This document shows, one piece after another, positions 61,764-64,000 of a DNA stretch of 64,000 nt (position 1 is the first letter of the stretch; each line of letters begins with the position of its first letter). The DNA is from Corinectria fuckeliana (Eukaryota > Ascomycota > Sordariomycetes > Hypocreales > Nectriaceae): positions 310,001 to 374,000 of the forward strand of contig WPDH01000034.1 of NCBI GenBank assembly GCA_019137255.1, read 5' to 3'. Under the pieces are notes generated by a model. It saw only the letters and a list, made by a program, of their open reading frames with translations, did not search any database and was not told where the DNA came from. The translations under genes and the position numbers were made by a program.

Positions 61764-63092
61764 ATGTCTGGACCAGCAGCAAGCAAGTTCCTGCGGTTGA
61801 GCCGCCCGGCTCTCGCCTCCGCCAGATGGTCCCGTGTGCAAGGTGCCCGGAAACATGCCTTTTCAACAACCGGCTCTCGACAGCTCATGGGGCTCGCCGG
61901 CTTCACCGAGAACCAGCTCACGGTGAGAGACGCCGTCAGCCAGGTCTGCGCCGAGTTCCCCAACACGTACTGGCAAGACCACGACCGGGAGGAAAAGGAC
62001 CCCAAGGAGTTCCACGCCGCGCTCGCCAAGGACGGATGGCTGGGCATTGCTTTGCCTGAGGCGTTCGGGGGATCTGGCTTGGGCATCTCCGAGGCGACGA
62101 TGATGATGCAGACCATCGCCGAGTCCGGGGCCGGTATGGCTGGGGCGCAGTCCATCCACGCCAACGTGTATGCGACGCAGCCCCTCGCAAAGTTCGGCTC
62201 CAAAGAGCAGCTGGAGACGACTATTCCCAATATCGTCTCCGGCAAGTGGCGTGTGTGCTTCGGGGTTACGGAGCCCAACGCCGGTCTCGATACCCTACGC
62301 CTGGCGACTACGGCCAAGAAGAACTCGGACGGGTCTTACAGTGTCACCGGCCAGAAGATCTGGATTACTTGCGCTCAGGTCGCCTCCAAGATGATTCTGT
62401 TGGCAAGGACTACCCCCCTGGACGAAGTAAAAAAACCCAGCGAAGGACTGTCTCTCTTCTCTATCGACCTGGACCGCGACCAGCCCGGTCTCGACATGAA
62501 GAAGATCAAGAAGATGGGCGGCCGCGCCGTGGACGCCAACGAGGTGTTCTTCGACAACTACCAGATCCCCGCCAGCTCGCTGATCGGCGAACAAGGCAAG
62601 GGCTTCAAGATGATCCTCCACGGCATGAACGCCGAGCGGTGCCTGCTCGCCGGCGAAGCCCTGGGCCTTGGCTACGCGGCGCTGAAGCGGGCCAGCGACT
62701 ACGCGCGCGAGCGGGTGGTGTTCCAGCGGCCGATCGGGATGAACCAGGGCATCGCCCACCCGCTGGCCGACGCGTACATGAAGCTGGAGGGCGCCAAGCT
62801 GGCGACGTACCACGCGGCGCGCCTGTACGACCGGAGCGGCACCGACGCGGCGGCGGTCCGGCCGGACGAGGTGGGCGTCGCGGCCAACAGCGCCAAGTAC
62901 ATGGCCGCCGAGGCTGCCTTTACCGCGTGCGAGCGGGCTGTCCTCACGCACGGGGGGATGGGATATGCCGTGGAATACGACGTGGAGAGGTGGTTCCGCG
63001 AGTGCTTGGTTCCCCGGATTGCGCCCGTGAGCAGGGAGATGATTCTGAACTTTGTCGGCGAGAGGGTGCTCAAGCTTCCGAGGAGCTACTGA
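61764..63092 (+). CDS. Mitochondrial acyl-CoA dehydrogenase
   Basis: FAD enzyme that oxidises acyl-CoA to enoyl-CoA in fatty-acid or branched-chain amino-acid breakdown. A single exon of 442 residues from the ATG at 61764. The N-terminus (FLRLSRPALASARWSRVQGARKHAFSTTG) is a typical mitochondrial presequence. Domains in order: helical N-terminal part (LTVRDAVSQVC), LPEAFGGSGLG, FAD-contact FGVTEPNAGLDT, QKIWITCAQVA, then the C-terminal helical domain with ASDYARERVVFQRPIG and AVLTHGGMGYAVEYDVERWFREC. The catalytic base position cannot be fixed by eye: the usual Glu-Gly pair near YxRExR is not obvious, and THGGMGY has Gly where some subfamilies differ. Chain-length preference unknown. Intron-free, unlike most neighbours. 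Confidence 0.92.
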   Translation: MSGPAASKFLRLSRPALASARWSRVQGARKHAFSTTGSRQLMGLAGFTENQLTVRDAVSQVCAEFPNTYWQDHDREEKDPKEFHAALAKDGWLGIALPEAFGGSGLGISEATMMMQTIAESGAGMAGAQSIHANVYATQPLAKFGSKEQLETTIPNIVSGKWRVCFGVTEPNAGLDTLRLATTAKKNSDGSYSVTGQKIWITCAQVASKMILLARTTPLDEVKKPSEGLSLFSIDLDRDQPGLDMKKIKKMGGRAVDANEVFFDNYQIPASSLIGEQGKGFKMILHGMNAERCLLAGEALGLGYAALKRASDYARERVVFQRPIGMNQGIAHPLADAYMKLEGAKLATYHAARLYDRSGTDAAAVRPDEVGVAANSAKYMAAEAAFTACERAVLTHGGMGYAVEYDVERWFRECLVPRIAPVSREMILNFVGERVLKLPRSY

Positions 63093-63439
63093 GGAGTGCA
63101 GATACAAGATATTCCAAGATAATAAACTAAACCTCCAAGGGCCTTGTACCCAGTGGCGTAATCCCCATCTTCTTTACCTCTCCGGCAATTGAAGCATATA
63201 ACCAGGAATGTGCCCAACTCGCAAAGCCGGTTACCGAGCTTGCATGCTGCTGAAGAAAGAGTAGCAGCGTTGCCATCCGCCACAACCGGCGATGTTGGGA
63301 CGGGGTTGTTTACCCTTGACTCAACCCAGTCCGCTTCAACTTTGGGACGCGACTTGAGCACCAGCCTGCCCACGAGCAGCGTCATCTCGGACACCAGACT
63401 TTCTGCTCGGATGCCATCTCCATCATAACCATGCGTTCG

Positions 63440-64000
63440 AGAATGCCAGGCTGCTGCCTCTCCAGGTTGCCTAGTAGGATTTGAGACGATGACTACGACA
63501 TTGAGCCACTCGACCCGTCGGATCTCGAATCTGAAGTAGACAGCCGCGACGCTTCCCGCTTTGGCTCTTGCAAGCCAGAGCACATACAATATGCTATCAA
63601 GATGGTGGAAATTGCTAGAATACGTCAGTGGCTTCATCATGTCCGTGTGTATACAAAGATTGACTCGCGAACACAGCTGGGAAAGTGATTGATGCTCATT
63701 TTTCGCCCGGAAGACCGTCGTCTGCGCCAGAACAAGTTCGGGGGCTCGACCACGTCCTTGAATCTTAGAAACAAAGCCTCCCGGATGAGCTAGGTCGTAG
63801 CGTTGAGGATGAGAACGCTTTCATGTGGTCACACCTCCTACACTTGGCAAACAAGTATATGTCCTGCTCCGAGATATGCCAAACATAAGCTAACAACCAC
63901 AGCCACGTCCGGATTCTTATCCACCGCCACAGCTTCAGGAAACAATTGAAGGAACACAGCAACGGGCGGATTGCTGTAGCTGCAGCTTCGCGTATCAGCC
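63440..64000 (+). pseudogene. Decayed fungal-specific transcription factor, 3' part beyond window
   Basis: Fragments of a fungal_trans regulatory domain occur in order: SRLPSRI, then TGA, then DDDYDIEPLDPSDLE and FGSCKPEHIQYAIKMVEIARI; after an intron-like gap (donor GTCAGT near 63628) IDAHFSPGRPSSAPEQ, VRGLDHVLES, then TAG, KQSLPDELGRS, ENAFMWSHLLHLANN; after a second intron (GTATAT, branch CTAAC, CACAG) HVRILIHRHSFRKQL and AVAAASRIS at the window end. The two stops are consistent with C to T (CGA to TGA) and G to A (TGG to TAG) changes. The zinc cluster is not visible upstream. If the stops were sequencing errors it could be a gene; decay is more likely. Confidence 0.72.

Noticed and set aside
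53390..63092. Secondary-metabolite cluster around the P450, MFS and transcription-factor relic
   Set aside because: No polyketide synthase, NRPS or terpene cyclase is visible, and the MFS carrier is of the DAL5 nutrient type.
63086..63640. Minus-strand frame of 184 codons
   Set aside because: Overlaps the acyl-CoA dehydrogenase end and lies opposite readable transcription-factor fragments.

Overview
This is a 64 kb piece of a filamentous ascomycete genome (Pezizomycotina, most likely Sordariomycetes). The genes carry short 45-150 nt introns with GTRNGT donors and CAG/TAG acceptors. They include fungal-specific families (Zn2Cys6 regulators, GH18 chitinase, DAL5-type and sugar MFS carriers, Ely5-type nucleoporin). 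One AT-rich transposon has lost C:G to T:A in the pattern left by repeat-induced point mutation (RIP). There are no bacterial-style operons. Where exons were split I rebuilt the gene models from splice sites and reading-frame phase.

Layout. 0-7.2 kb: a possible last exon of a gene cut by the window edge, an intron-containing tRNA-Lys(CUU) (minus), an ankyrin-repeat gene, an unrecognised conserved gene with a problematic stop codon, a long empty stretch, then a decayed sugar-transporter pseudogene. 7.7-15.2 kb: a full-size ABCG transporter and allantoinase (both minus). 15.2-18 kb: gene-free, holding a complete RIP-mutated Tc1/mariner element with intact terminal repeats. 18-31 kb: polyprenyl diphosphate synthase (COQ1), a V-ATPase assembly factor (Vma12-like), an ESCO-type zinc-finger protein without an acetyltransferase domain, a Zn2Cys6 regulator, an EBP-type sterol isomerase and a GT8-like glycosyltransferase. 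30.8-36.4 kb: an ABCC transporter relic, a secreted metallopeptidase, an unknown beta-rich protein and a RidA deaminase. 37-43.4 kb: Ely5-type nucleoporin and condensin SMC4, divergently transcribed. 44-52.5 kb: a large Ser/Thr-rich secreted glycoprotein, a divergent ribosomal pair (eS26 and ubiquitin-eS31), and NOP56. 53-64 kb: GH18 chitinase, DAL5-like MFS carrier, cytochrome P450, mitochondrial acyl-CoA dehydrogenase, and the start of a decayed fungal transcription factor running off the window.

How the genes relate. Most are independent housekeeping genes: ribosome and snoRNP (eS26, ubiquitin-eS31, NOP56), chromosome and nucleus (SMC4, Ely5), ubiquinone, sterol, purine catabolism. They are mixed with niche-related genes (chitinase, metallopeptidase, P450, transporters) and at least three relics. 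I see no convincing secondary-metabolite cluster: no polyketide synthase, NRPS or terpene cyclase is visible. The most interesting items are the ESCO zinc finger-only gene with an apparently split start codon, the long open frame directly after the NOP56 stop codon, the intron-retaining transporter relics, and the well-preserved RIP-mutated mariner.
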